DNA from: Methylobacterium radiotolerans JCM 2831 | GTDB lineage: Bacteria > Pseudomonadota > Alphaproteobacteria > Rhizobiales > Beijerinckiaceae | DNA: 64,000 nucleotides | Direction of reading: 5' to 3' | Assembly (NCBI RefSeq): GCF_000019725.1 | Contig: NC_010505.1 | Coordinates: 4,573,001 to 4,637,000 of the forward strand | Shown here: piece after piece, positions 1 to 8,005 of the stretch | How the letters are laid out: every line of letters begins with the position of its first letter | Numbering within the stretch: the first letter of the stretch is position 1 | The notes under the pieces: generated by a model | Told to the model about the DNA's origin: nothing | Databases searched by the model: none | The model's input: the letters and a program-made list of their open reading frames with translations, nothing else | Translations under genes and position numbers: made by a program

Positions 1-1362
1 GTCGCCCATGAACAGGAGCGGGATCAGCACGGCGATCAGCGAGACGGTCAGCGAGATGATGGTGAAGCCGATCTCGCGGGAGCCCTTGAGGGCCGCCTCC
101 AGGGGCGAGTCGCCGGCCTCCACGTGGCGGGCGATGTTCTCGATCACCACGATGGCGTCGTCGACCACGAAGCCGGTGGCGATGGTGAGCGCCATCAGCG
201 ACAGGTTGTCGAGGGAGAAGCCGTACAGGTCCATCACCGACAGGGCGCCGACCAGCGACAGGGGCACCGACAGGCTCGGGATCAGGGTCGCCGACAGGCT
301 GCGCAGGAACAGGAAGATCACCAGCACCACGAGGGCGATGGCGAGGCCGAGCTCGAACTGCACGTCCTCCACGGAGGCGCGGATCGTGGTGGTCCGGTCG
401 GTGAGCGGCGCCACCGCCACGGCGGCCGGCAGGCTCGCCTGGAGCTGGGGCAGCAGCGCCTTGATCTTGTCGACGGTCGCGATGACGTTGGCGCCCGGCT
501 GGCGCTGGATGTTGAGGATCACCGCCGGCGTCGCGTCGGCCCAGGCGCCGAGCTTGGTGTTCTCCGGCCCCTCGACCACGTCGGCCACCTCCGAGAGCAT
601 CACCGGGGCGCCGTTGCGGTAGGCGATGATCGCCGCGTCGTAGGCCTTCGGGTCGCGGATCTGGTCGTTGGCATTGATCGCGTAGGACTGCTTCGGCCCG
701 TCGATCGTGCCCTTCGGCGTGTTGACGTTGAGGTTGGTGATGGTGGTGCGCAGGTCGTCGATGTTGAGCCCGTAGGCGGCGAGCGCCCGCGCGTTGAACC
801 GCACCCGCACGGCCGGGCGCTGGCCGCCCGAGATGCTCACGAGGCCGACGCCCGCCACCTGGCTGATCTTCTGGGCCAGCCGCGACTCGGCGAGGTCGCG
901 CACCTGGGTGAGCGGCAGGGTCTTGGAGGTCAGCGCCAGCGTCAGCACCGGCGCGTCGGCCGGGTTGACCTTGGCGTAGATCGGCGGCGCCGGCAGGTCG
1001 GAGGGCAGGAGGTTGCCGGCGGCGTTGATCGCCGCCTGGACCTGCTGCTCGGCGATGTCGAGCGGCAGGTCCAGGCTGAACTGCAGGGTGATGACCGACG
1101 CCCCCGCGGAGGATTGCGAGGTCATCTGGTTGAGGTTGGCGAGCTGGCCGAACTGCCGCTCCAGCGGCGCCGTCACCGAGGAGGTCATCACCTCCGGGCT
1201 GGCGCCGGGATAGAAGGTCTGGACCTGGATCGTCGGGTAATCGACCGCCGGCAGCGCCGAGACCGGCAGGTTCAGGTACGACACGCCGCCGACGATCAGG
1301 ATCGCCAGCATCAAGAGCGTCGTGGCGACCGGGCGGAGGATGAAGAGGCGGGACGGGTTCAT
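1..1362 (-). CDS. mdtB: RND multidrug efflux permease, MdtB-like (partial, 3' end outside window)
   Basis: Inner-membrane proton-driven pump subunit that works with a periplasmic adaptor and an outer-membrane channel. Only the N-terminal 454 codons are present; RND permeases of this family are about 1030-1040 residues. Visible: N-terminal TM around residues 10-30 preceded by [16 protein letters not shown], the porter-domain start [16 protein letters not shown], and the TM4 segment [14 protein letters not shown] with the paired acidic residues used for proton relay. The residue pattern follows E. coli MdtB closely from the start to the LIPLLFMGD end. The start ATG at 1362 is directly before the conserved N-terminus. 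It lies downstream of the adaptor gene on the same strand, separated by about 244 bp of hairpin-rich sequence rather than being tightly coupled. Confidence 0.93.
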   Translation of the reverse strand, partial: MNPSRLFILRPVATTLLMLAILIVGGVSYLNLPVSALPAVDYPTIQVQTFYPGASPEVMTSSVTAPLERQFGQLANLNQMTSQSSAGASVITLQFSLDLPLDIAEQQVQAAINAAGNLLPSDLPAPPIYAKVNPADAPVLTLALTSKTLPLTQVRDLAESRLAQKISQVAGVGLVSISGGQRPAVRVRFNARALAAYGLNIDDLRTTITNLNVNTPKGTIDGPKQSYAINANDQIRDPKAYDAAIIAYRNGAPVMLSEVADVVEGPENTKLGAWADATPAVILNIQRQPGANVIATVDKIKALLPQLQASLPAAVAVAPLTDRTTTIRASVEDVQFELGLAIALVVLVIFLFLRSLSATLIPSLSVPLSLVGALSVMDLYGFSLDNLSLMALTIATGFVVDDAIVVIENIARHVEAGDSPLEAALKGSREIGFTIISLTVSLIAVLIPLLFMGD

Positions 1363-1606
1363 GGACGCGCCGCCTTTTTCCCCTCTCCCCACGGGCGGGG
1401 AGAGGCCTGCAGGCACCTTGTCGTGCCTGCGGGAAGCGGAGGCGAAACCGCAGCGGCGGTGAGGGGGTGCCGCAGGATGAGGCTCTTACGGCCAAGCCCC
1501 CTCACCTTCGGCTGCCGCCTCGCTCCGGCGACGACGAGGTCGCCGGAGCCCTCTCCCCGCGTGCGGGGAGAGGGGGGGAAGCCGCACACGCGCGCGGCCA
1601 ATCCCC
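1363..1606. repeat. Multi-hairpin palindromic repeat between mdtA and mdtB
   Basis: The gap contains four perfect inverted repeats: CCTCTCCCC/GGGGAGAGG (1382-1390 with 1397-1405), GTGAGGGGG/CCCCCTCAC (1459-1467 with 1497-1505), CTCCGGCGAC/GTCGCCGGAG (1523-1532 with 1539-1548), and a 12-bp arm pair with a 2-nt loop (1549-1560 with 1563-1574). Related CTCTCCC-type hairpins occur in other gaps of this window (about 20270-20400, 56395-56420, 58580-58670), so this looks like a dispersed REP-like element. No coding sequence is supported here. Confidence 0.7.
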
Positions 1607-2989
1607 TCACTGCGCCTGACGGCGCCGGTGCCGACGACCGCCCTCCGCTGTCCCCTGCGAATCCGCCGCCGCAGCCTCGGTCGGTGCACCGGGGCGGCCA
1701 TCAGCCTTCTCGGCAGCCTTCCCGTCACCCGCAGCCGCCTGTGCGCCCTCGGTGATCCGCACCGGCGCGCCGTCCTTCAGCCGGTCGGTGCCGTCCGTGA
1801 CGACCCGGTCGCCCGGCTTGAGGCCGGAGACCACCACGGTGGTGGTGCCGTCGGTCTCGCCGGTCTTGATCGGCCGGACCGTGACCTTGCTGTCCCCGTC
1901 CATCAGGTAGACGTAGGTGCCGGGCGTGCCCTGGAGCAGGCTGGAATTCGGCACCAGCGTCGCGCCCCGCACCGTGTCGACGGTCAGCTTGGCGTTGACG
2001 AACTGGTTCGGGAACAGCTCCTCGTCGGCGTTGTCGAACAGCGCGCGCAGCTTCACCGTGCCGGTGGTCGTGTCGATCTGGTTGTCGACCGTGTCGAGGC
2101 GGCCGGTGGCGATCTCGTGGGCGTCGCCGCGGTCGTAGGCCCGCACGGTGAGCTTCGCGCCCGCCCGCACCTGCCGCATCACCCGCGACACGTCGTCCTC
2201 CGGCAGGGTGAAGACCACCGAGATCGGGTGGAGCTGGGTCACCACCACGATCGCCGTGGAGGCGGCCGAGATGTAGTTGCCCTGGTCGACCTGGCGCAGG
2301 CCGACCCGGCCGTCCACGGGCGACGTGATGTGCGTGTAGGCGATGTTGAGCCTCTGCTGGTCGACGAGCGCCTGGTCGGCCGCGACCGTGCCCTCGTTCT
2401 GCTTCACCAGCGCGGCCTGCGTGTCGACGTTCTGCTTCGAGATCGAGTCCTGCCGGTTCAGCGTCTGATAGCGCTGCAGGTCGAGCTTCGAGTTCTGGAG
2501 CAGCGCCTGATCGCGGGCGAGCTGGCCCTGATACTGGGCGAGCAGCGCCTCGTAGGGGCGGGCATCGATCCGGGCGAGCTCGTCGCCCGCCTTCACGGTC
2601 TGGCCCTCCCGGAACTGCACCTGCGTGAGGTAGCCGCTGATCTGCGACTTCACCGTCACGGTGGCGAGCGGCGTCACGGTGCCGAGGCCCTGCAGCACCA
2701 CCGGCATGTCGCCGGTCGTGACGCTGGCGATACCCACCGCCTGCGGCATGTCGGAGCCGCCGTGCCGGCCGCCGCGGCCGCCGGTCCGGTGCGCCGTCGC
2801 GGGCTCGGCACCCCTGTCGGTGCGGGCCTCGTACCAGCGGTGCCCGATCGCCCCGGCGCCGGCGAGCAGCACCAGGATCACGAGCCAGCGGATCGGCCGG
2901 AAGCGCCGCGTCCGGACCTCGCGCGCGGGCGCCTCGCCGGGCTGGTAGGCGCGGGCCGTGTCGGTCCGGATCGGTGAACTCTCGTTCAT
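1607..2989 (-). CDS. mdtA: RND efflux periplasmic adaptor (membrane fusion protein), MdtA-like
   Basis: Periplasmic adaptor (460 aa) linking the RND permease to an outer-membrane channel. An N-terminal anchor (about residues 33-48, IRWLVILVLLAGAGAIG) follows a charged cytosolic stretch. Then come the lipoyl/barrel-sandwich half LATVTVKSQISGYLTQVQF, an alpha-hairpin rich in Gln and Ala, the second lipoyl half with ITSPVDGRVGLRQVD, and the beta-barrel segment DDELFPNQFVNAKLTVD-like. These blocks are collinear with E. coli MdtA. The C-terminal ~40 residues are low-complexity Ala/Gly/Arg and exceed the usual family length. It is the first gene of the mdtAB pair; no adjacent regulator is visible. 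Confidence 0.92.
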   Translation of the reverse strand: MNESSPIRTDTARAYQPGEAPAREVRTRRFRPIRWLVILVLLAGAGAIGHRWYEARTDRGAEPATAHRTGGRGGRHGGSDMPQAVGIASVTTGDMPVVLQGLGTVTPLATVTVKSQISGYLTQVQFREGQTVKAGDELARIDARPYEALLAQYQGQLARDQALLQNSKLDLQRYQTLNRQDSISKQNVDTQAALVKQNEGTVAADQALVDQQRLNIAYTHITSPVDGRVGLRQVDQGNYISAASTAIVVVTQLHPISVVFTLPEDDVSRVMRQVRAGAKLTVRAYDRGDAHEIATGRLDTVDNQIDTTTGTVKLRALFDNADEELFPNQFVNAKLTVDTVRGATLVPNSSLLQGTPGTYVYLMDGDSKVTVRPIKTGETDGTTTVVVSGLKPGDRVVTDGTDRLKDGAPVRITEGAQAAAGDGKAAEKADGRPGAPTEAAAADSQGTAEGGRRHRRRQAQ

Positions 2990-3287
2990 GCCTGACTAGA
3001 GCACAGGACGGTCGTCAGCGCGACCGGCGGCACCCTATCCCTCGCTGTCCAAGCCCCCATGCCGCCTCCGGAACGCCGCGTCCCGGAAGCTCGTCCTGAA
3101 GCCGCCCGATCCCGCGGGACCCGGCGGCTCCGATCCCGTGTGCGGGAGCGTAAGCCCATAAAGCTGTCCGGGTCCCGAACGGCTCCTTACCGCGGCGACA
3201 TGGTCGCCCGCGGCCGCGCTGCGCGCGCACCTCGCGGTACGCTCCACCGGTGCCCGGCCAATGCGCCGTCACTAGGGCGGCGACGTT
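2990..3287. other. Intergenic region upstream of mdtA
   Basis: About 298 bp between the adaptor start and the stop of the small membrane protein gene. Very GC-rich, with several short CCGGGTCC-type repeats. I see no convincing ORF, terminator or RNA gene. It presumably carries the mdtA promoter unless mdtA is read through from upstream. Confidence 0.4.
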
Positions 3288-3464
3288 TCACTCGTGTTGC
3301 TGGGTTCCGCCGGACGCGTCCGGTGCAGCATAAGCGCGCAGCACCGCCCGGAACGCGGGATCGACCGGGGTGACGGCCACGGCGCGGCGCAGGCCTAGCC
3401 CGAGACCGCCGATCAGCAGCGCCAGGACCAGGCAGCCGAGGAGCGCGCGTGAGGAGGGCGGCAT
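3288..3464 (-). CDS. Small hypothetical membrane protein (58 aa)
   Basis: Function not recognised. The 58-residue product starts MPPSSRALLGCLVLALL, giving one hydrophobic segment at about residues 7-26 (LLGCLVLALLIGGLGLGL) followed by RR and a hydrophilic tail ending GGTQQHE, so an N-in single-pass protein or a secreted peptide with a retained anchor. A GGAGA Shine-Dalgarno lies 5-6 nt before the ATG. A longer in-frame reading is possible but its extra N-terminus is arginine/proline-rich, unlike protein, and it covers a hairpin array. It lies on the same strand as mdtAB, 298 bp upstream. Real-gene status is likely but not certain. Confidence 0.55.
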   Translation of the reverse strand: MPPSSRALLGCLVLALLIGGLGLGLRRAVAVTPVDPAFRAVLRAYAAPDASGGTQQHE

Positions 3465-3514
3465 CGTCGTCTCCGGGGGCCGGCGAGCGGTGCGGCCGCC
3501 GCCGCACATGCCGA

Positions 3515-3617
3515 AAGGGCCACCGACCCGCAAGTCGATGGCCCTTCTGGGGACCGGAGCGGCACCCCGCTGACGGGGCGAGGGGGCGAAGCCCCGTCGG
3601 CGAGTGCGCCGCTCCGG
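3515..3617 (-). other. Structured leader: nested hairpins upstream of the small membrane protein gene
   Basis: On the minus strand, between a possible promoter and the small ORF, are two strong structures. The first is nested: outer arms CCGGAGCGGC/GCCGCTCCGG (3554-3563 with 3608-3617) enclose GCTGACGGGGC/GCCCCGTCGGC (3569-3579 with 3591-3601, one mismatch). The second is a perfect AAGGGCCA/TGGCCCTT pair (3515-3522 with 3539-3546) with a 16-nt loop. No T-run follows, so a simple terminator is unlikely. It could be a cis-regulatory leader or a dispersed palindromic element; I do not recognise it as a known riboswitch class. Confidence 0.5.
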
Positions 3618-3627
3618 CCGTGACCCG

Positions 3628-3669
3628 AACCTACGAGACGGCTGATGAATGTCAATATTCGTCAGCCGT
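3628..3669 (-). promoter_or_regulatory. Candidate promoter with overlapping palindromic operator
   Basis: A 13-bp near-perfect inverted repeat, ACGGCTGATGAAT (3638-3650) against ATTCGTCAGCCGT (3657-3669), has a 6-bp spacer and one mismatch. Read on the minus strand, TTGACA lies inside it (3655 to 3650), and TAGGTT (3633 to 3628) follows after 16 bp as a weak -10. Transcription would enter the hairpin array and then the 58-aa gene. The arrangement, an operator covering the -35 box, is typical of TetR/MarR-type repression, but the regulator is not visible nearby. The palindrome could instead serve the plus-strand aminotransferase. Confidence 0.45.
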
Positions 3670-3799
3670 CGGTCGCGCTTCGGCGACCGGGTCTGTGCGA
3701 AGGCGCACATTCCGCGACGCGCGACGGCCCTGCGCGGCCATGCTAAGGGCCGGCGATGCCGAGACCCGCCATGCCGACCTCCCCGATCCCCGGCGCCGC

Positions 3800-4969
3800 A
3801 TGACGCCCGCCTTCATCAACCCCGTCTTCGACGCGCTGCCCACGACCGTGTTCGAGACCATGTCGCGGCTCGCGCGGGTCCACGGCGCGATCAATCTCGG
3901 CCAGGGTTTCCCGGACGATCCCGGGCCGGCGGACGTCCGAGAGCGGGGCGCGCGGGCGCTCCTGGACGGCTGGAACCAGTACCCGCCGATGATGGGCCTG
4001 CCGGCCCTGCGCGAGGCGGTCGCCGCGCACTACGCGCGGCACCAGGGGCTCGACCTCGACCCGGAGACCGAGGTGATGGTCACCTCCGGGGCGACCGAGG
4101 CCCTGGCCGGCGCGCTCCTGGCGCTGATCGAGCCCGGCGACGAGGTCGTGCTGTTCGCGCCCATGTACGATGCCTACCTGCCCCTGGTCCGGCGGGCGGG
4201 CGGCGTTCCGCGGATCGTGCCGCTGCGGCCCCCGGCCTTCCGCCTCGACGAGGCCGCGCTGGCGCAGGCCTTTGGGGCGCGGACCCGGGTCGTGGTGCTG
4301 AACAATCCCCTCAACCCGAGCGCCACGCTGTTCGCGCCGGAGGACCTCGACCTGCTCGCCCGCTACTGCCAGCGCTTCGACGTGACCGCCCTCTGCGACG
4401 AGGTCTGGGAGCACGTGGTGTTCGACGGCGCGCGCCACAGGCCGCTGATGGCGCTGCCCGGGATGCGGGAGCGGACCGTCAAGATCGGCTCGGCCGGCAA
4501 GATCTTCTCGCTCACCGGCTGGAAGGTCGGCTTCGTGATGGCCGAGGCCCGGCTGATGCGCGGGCTCGCCAAGGCGCACCAGTTCCTGACCTTCACCACG
4601 CCCCCGAACCTCCAGGAGGCGGTGGCCTACGGGCTGGGCAAGCCGGCCCCGTGGTTCGAGGCGATGCGGGCCGGCTACGCCCGGTCCCGCGACCGGCTCG
4701 CGGACGGCCTGCGCGGGCTCGGCTTCACCGTGCTGCCGGCCCAGGCCACGTGGTTCCTCAACGTCGACGTCGCCGCGCTGGGCCACACCGACGACGTGGC
4801 CTTCTGCGAGGCCCTCGTCACCCGTCACGGCGTCGCGGCGATCCCCGTGAGCGCCTTCTACCCGGACGCCTCCGTGCGCGGCCTCGTCCGGCTCTGCTTC
4901 GCCAAGGACGACGCCACCCTGGATGCGGCGCTCGACCGCATGCGCGGGCTCCCCGGGGCGGCGGCGTGA
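3800..4969 (+). CDS. PLP-dependent aminotransferase, methionine/kynurenine type (YbdL-like)
   Basis: Fold-type I class I/II aminotransferase of 389 aa, the usual family length. Landmarks in order: INLGQGFPD (substrate/PLP loop), the YPPMMGLPALREAV block, TSGATEAL (phosphate cup), NNPLNPS with the Asn that contacts PLP, CDEVWEHVVFD with the pyridine-N aspartate, and SAGKIFSLTGWKVG, whose Lys (about residue 234) forms the Schiff base. A C-terminal VRLCFAKDD supplies the carboxylate-binding Arg. The closest pattern I recall is E. coli YbdL (methionine aminotransferase); kynurenine- or glutamine-transaminase activity is also possible. The ATG at 3800 was chosen because upstream in-frame sequence is arginine-rich noise. 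Confidence 0.88.
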   Translation: MTPAFINPVFDALPTTVFETMSRLARVHGAINLGQGFPDDPGPADVRERGARALLDGWNQYPPMMGLPALREAVAAHYARHQGLDLDPETEVMVTSGATEALAGALLALIEPGDEVVLFAPMYDAYLPLVRRAGGVPRIVPLRPPAFRLDEAALAQAFGARTRVVVLNNPLNPSATLFAPEDLDLLARYCQRFDVTALCDEVWEHVVFDGARHRPLMALPGMRERTVKIGSAGKIFSLTGWKVGFVMAEARLMRGLAKAHQFLTFTTPPNLQEAVAYGLGKPAPWFEAMRAGYARSRDRLADGLRGLGFTVLPAQATWFLNVDVAALGHTDDVAFCEALVTRHGVAAIPVSAFYPDASVRGLVRLCFAKDDATLDAALDRMRGLPGAAA

Positions 4970-5074
4970 GTGGCGCCATGGGAGGCGCCATGGGAGACGC
5001 CACGACGGGCGGCGCGCGCCGAGCGGGCGCCGTCCTTGCGGGGATCCGGACGGGGGGCCACATCGTTGGGGACG

Positions 5075-5593
5075 ATGGCTTCCCGACGGATCCCGACCAT
5101 GGACTTCACCCAGGCTGCCCAGTCCGGGCGTTTCGCCCGTGCCGAGACCTTCCCCGGAGGCGGGACCGGCGCCGGAACCCGGCCCCCCTTCCTGTCGGCG
5201 GATCTCGGCCGGGAGGCGAGCCTCGCCCGCCTGGAGACGCTGGCCCACCTGATGGACACGGCCTTCGTCATCCCGGGCATCAACCGTCGGGTCGGGTTCG
5301 ACGCGCTGATCGGCCTCGTGCCGGTGATCGGCGACCTGGCCGGCATGGTGATCTCGTCCTTCATCGTCTACGAGGCGAAGCGCCTCGGGGCGCCGCGCTG
5401 GCTGTTGGCCCGGATGGGGCTGAACGTGGCCTTCGACGGGCTGATCGGCGCGGTGCCGGTGGCGGGCGACCTGTTCGACGCCGCCTTCAAGGCCAACCGC
5501 CGCAACGTCCGGCTGCTGCGCCGCTGGCTGGAGCGCAGCGGCAACCTGCGTCCCACCGAGATCGACGGCACCGCGATCCGGCTCGACGGCTGA
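5075..5593 (+). CDS. DUF4112 family membrane-associated protein
   Basis: A 172-aa protein of unknown function matching the DUF4112 pattern: an AHLMDTAFVIPGINRRVGFD-like lead, then DALIGLVPVIGDLAGMV, an exposed YEAKRLGAP, and a second copy DGLIGAVPVAGDLFDAAFKANRRN. The two 'IG..P..GDL' repeats (about residues 70-90 and 122-140) probably form a pair of membrane-embedded hairpins. The ATG at 5075 follows a GGGGA motif; an alternative ATG at 5099 would remove eight residues. Upstream in-frame sequence starting just after the aminotransferase stop is low-complexity and was not included. No functional link to its neighbours is evident. Confidence 0.75.
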   Translation: MASRRIPTMDFTQAAQSGRFARAETFPGGGTGAGTRPPFLSADLGREASLARLETLAHLMDTAFVIPGINRRVGFDALIGLVPVIGDLAGMVISSFIVYEAKRLGAPRWLLARMGLNVAFDGLIGAVPVAGDLFDAAFKANRRNVRLLRRWLERSGNLRPTEIDGTAIRLDG

Positions 5594-5690
5594 GCGTCCC
5601 CGGTCCCCGTCCCGCGGCCGGCCGGTCGCGGGGCCGCCCGGATCACGGGGCGGCGGGCGCGCGCGCGGCGCGGCGCGGGAGGCAGCACGG

Positions 5691-6911
5691 ATGAACGAGG
5701 TCACGCGTCCCGGCGACAGCGAGGTCGTGCCCGCGCCGATGCCCGGCGCCCAGCCGCTGGTCCTGCGGTCGGACGAGGGGGCGCCGCCCCCGGTCCCGCC
5801 CGAGGCCGCCGGCCGGCGCGCCCGGCTCTCGCCGCTCAACCGGCGGCGCCTCGACAATTTCCGCCGCAACCGGCTCGGCTACGGATCGTTCGTGATCTTC
5901 ACGATCCTGTTCGTGCTCAGCCTGTTCGCGGAGTTCATCGCCAACGACCGCCCGATCGTGATGTCCTACAAGGGCGAGTGGCTGGTCCCGGTCCTGGTCG
6001 ACTACCCGGAGGAGAAGTTCGGCGGCTTCCTCGCCACGACCGACTACCGCTCCCCCGAGATTCGCCGGGAGATCGCGGCGAACGGCTGGGCGCTGTGGCC
6101 GCCGATCCCGTTCTCGTACGACACGATCAACGAGGACCTGCCGACGCCGTCGCCGTCGCCGCCCACCTGGATGCTCACGGACGCGCAGTGCAAGCCGGTC
6201 GCCGAGAAGCTCGGCGGCAGCACCTGCGCGGACATTCCCTGGCACTGGCTCGGCACCGACAACACCACGCGGGACGTGCTCGCGCGGGTGATCTACGGCT
6301 TCCGCATCTCGGTCCTGTTCGGGCTGATCCTGGCGGCGGTCTCGTCGGTGATCGGCGTCGTCGCGGGCGCCGTGCAGGGCTATTTCGGCGGCTGGGTCGA
6401 TCTCGCCTTCCAGCGCTTCATCGAGGTCTGGGGCGGCATCCCGACCCTCTACCTGATCATCATCATCTCGGCCTTCATCGCCCCGGGCTTCTTCGTCCTG
6501 CTCGGGATCATGCTGCTGTTCTCCTGGGTCGCGCTGGTGAGCGTGGTGCGGGCCGAGTTCCTGCGGGCGCGGAACTTCGAGTATGTCCGCGCCGCCCGGG
6601 CGCTGGGCCTGTCGAACATCCGCATCATGACGGTCCATCTGCTGCCGAATGCCATGGTGGCGACGCTGACCTTCCTGCCGTTCATCCTGAACGGCTCGAT
6701 CACCACCCTGACCTCGCTCGACTTCCTCGGCTTCGGACTGCCGCCGGGCTCGCCGTCCCTCGGAGAGCTTCTCGCGCAGGGCAAGGACAATCTGACCGCG
6801 CCCTGGCTCGGATTGACCGGATTCCTGGTCATCGCCGTGATGTTGAGCCTGCTCGTCTTCGCCGGCGAGGCGGTGCGGGACGCCTTCGACCCGCGCAAGA
6901 CTTTCGCCTGA
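5691..6911 (+). CDS. ABC transporter permease, YejE-like (solitary)
   Basis: Inner-membrane permease of the oligopeptide/microcin C type (406 aa). After a ~55-residue proline-rich cytosolic N-terminus comes a first TM (about residues 62-82), a large periplasmic insert containing SYKGEWLVPVLVDYPE typical of YejE, then HWLGTDNTTRDVLARVIYGFRIS, which opens the BPD_transp_1 domain, and the EAA loop YVRAARALGLSNIRIMTV. It ends with ...AVRDAFDPRKTF. YejE normally works with YejA (binding protein), YejB and the double ATPase YejF; none of these is adjacent, so partners must be encoded elsewhere or the gene is a displaced copy. The ATG follows a GGGAGG box. Confidence 0.88.
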   Translation: MNEVTRPGDSEVVPAPMPGAQPLVLRSDEGAPPPVPPEAAGRRARLSPLNRRRLDNFRRNRLGYGSFVIFTILFVLSLFAEFIANDRPIVMSYKGEWLVPVLVDYPEEKFGGFLATTDYRSPEIRREIAANGWALWPPIPFSYDTINEDLPTPSPSPPTWMLTDAQCKPVAEKLGGSTCADIPWHWLGTDNTTRDVLARVIYGFRISVLFGLILAAVSSVIGVVAGAVQGYFGGWVDLAFQRFIEVWGGIPTLYLIIIISAFIAPGFFVLLGIMLLFSWVALVSVVRAEFLRARNFEYVRAARALGLSNIRIMTVHLLPNAMVATLTFLPFILNGSITTLTSLDFLGFGLPPGSPSLGELLAQGKDNLTAPWLGLTGFLVIAVMLSLLVFAGEAVRDAFDPRKTFA

Positions 6912-7304
6912 GGCCGCGACCGGGTGGCGAAAATGACGCAGGGCCCCACCCGGCCTTCGCACAACTGTACGAAGATTGCGCATTGTCCCGGCACGGCCGG
7001 ACGGCAACCGTATACGATCGTCTAGAGACGGGCCCCGACCTGGGCGTAAAGGTCTCTGCCGGCTGCGAAAACCCGCTTCGAGGAAGCGACTAGAATTCGC
7101 CGGGCGGACACCGATAAAGCCTCTCAGAAGTGTCCCTTAAGTGCCGCCAATGCAACCATACCCTGTAAGCCTCGCCGCGCGATGCAGAGTTAGACTTCTG
7201 TCTCATCACAGATAATTGTATGGCGCGGCTTGCATTTTTCGGACGCTGACTTAACTCGCGAACAGTGGGGATCCCATCAGGCATTTGTGCCGAGGAATGA
7301 GAGA
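6912..7304. other. Regulatory intergenic region upstream of the mucR-like gene
   Basis: About 390 bp with clearly lower GC than its surroundings, especially 7090-7300. It contains the CGTATACG palindrome near 7009-7016 and CGTCT-AG-AGACG at 7019-7030. MucR/Ros proteins bind AT-rich, T-A-step-containing sites and autoregulate, so this is a plausible control region. No ORF or tRNA-like structure was recognised. Confidence 0.45.
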
Positions 7305-7844
7305 ATGTCAGAAGCTGCGCCGACATCGCAATTGGACTTCATCGAGCGGACCGTGGACGTCGTCGCGGCCTACGTTTCCAACAACTCGCTGCCCTCGGCC
7401 GAATTGCCGGCCCTGATCGCGAGCATCCACGAGGCGCTGAACACGATCGGGGCCGGCCCCGCCGCTCCGGCGACCGAGAGCGTCGAGCGGCCGACCCCCG
7501 CCCAGATCCGCAAGTCGATCCGCCCCGACGGACTGGTCAGCTTCATCGACGGCAAGTCGTACAAGACGCTGAAGCGCCACCTGACCAAGCACGGTCTCGA
7601 TCCGCAGACCTACCGCGAGCGCTACGGCCTGCCGGCCGATTACCCGACCACTTCGGCGAACTACTCGGCGCAGCGCTCGGCGCTCGCCAAGAGCCTCGGC
7701 CTCGGCCAGCCGGGCCGGTCCCCGTCCAGCGACAAGCCCGCCGCCCCCGCCGAGGAGGCGCCCGCCGCCCCCGCGTCCGGCCGCCGCAAGGCCGCGACCG
7801 CCGCGACCAAGGCCCGGGCGAGCCGCAAGGTCGAAGCCGCCTGA
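7305..7844 (+). CDS. mucR: MucR/Ros family transcriptional regulator lacking the zinc-finger cysteines
   Basis: Alphaproteobacterial H-NS-like regulator (179 aa) that controls exopolysaccharide, motility and cell-cycle genes in relatives. The N-terminal oligomerisation segment (LDFIERTVDVVAAYVSNN) is followed by the Ros domain: RKSIRPDGLVSFIDGKSYK, then LKRHLTKHGLDPQTYRERYG and LPADYPTTSANYSAQRSALA. His92 and His96 remain, but the positions of the Ros zinc cysteines are Ser79 and Asp82, and the protein has no cysteine at all. The tail (from about residue 140) is Ala/Lys/Arg-rich with histone-like KAATAATKARAS. ATG 7305 has GAGG upstream. The family is certain; the zinc-free state is inferred. 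Confidence 0.9.
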   Translation: MSEAAPTSQLDFIERTVDVVAAYVSNNSLPSAELPALIASIHEALNTIGAGPAAPATESVERPTPAQIRKSIRPDGLVSFIDGKSYKTLKRHLTKHGLDPQTYRERYGLPADYPTTSANYSAQRSALAKSLGLGQPGRSPSSDKPAAPAEEAPAAPASGRRKAATAATKARASRKVEAA

Positions 7845-8005
7845 GCGCGGCCGCGAGGGCCGGACGGGGGCGGATGCGCGGTCGGAGACGGCCGCGCCCG
7901 CACCGCTCCGGACGCCTCGGCCGTACGTCCTAGCCGTGCGTCCTGGCCTGCACCTCGGCCGGACCCCGCCGCGCGGTCCGGCTCATCCACGCCGCGCGGG
8001 CCGGT

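Noticed and set aside
124..1755. Long open frames on the plus strand opposite mdtB and mdtA
   Set aside because: Arg/His/Gly-rich, contain no domain motifs, and are antisense shadows of the clear RND genes; high GC makes such frames stay open.
3288..3710. Longer 140-aa version of the small membrane protein
   Set aside because: The added N-terminus overlaps the hairpin array and promoter palindrome and is low-complexity Arg/Pro; the internal ATG has a good Shine-Dalgarno.
3743..5869. Very long minus-strand frame across the aminotransferase and DUF4112 genes
   Set aside because: Composition is that of an antisense frame; the plus-strand genes carry intact catalytic motifs.
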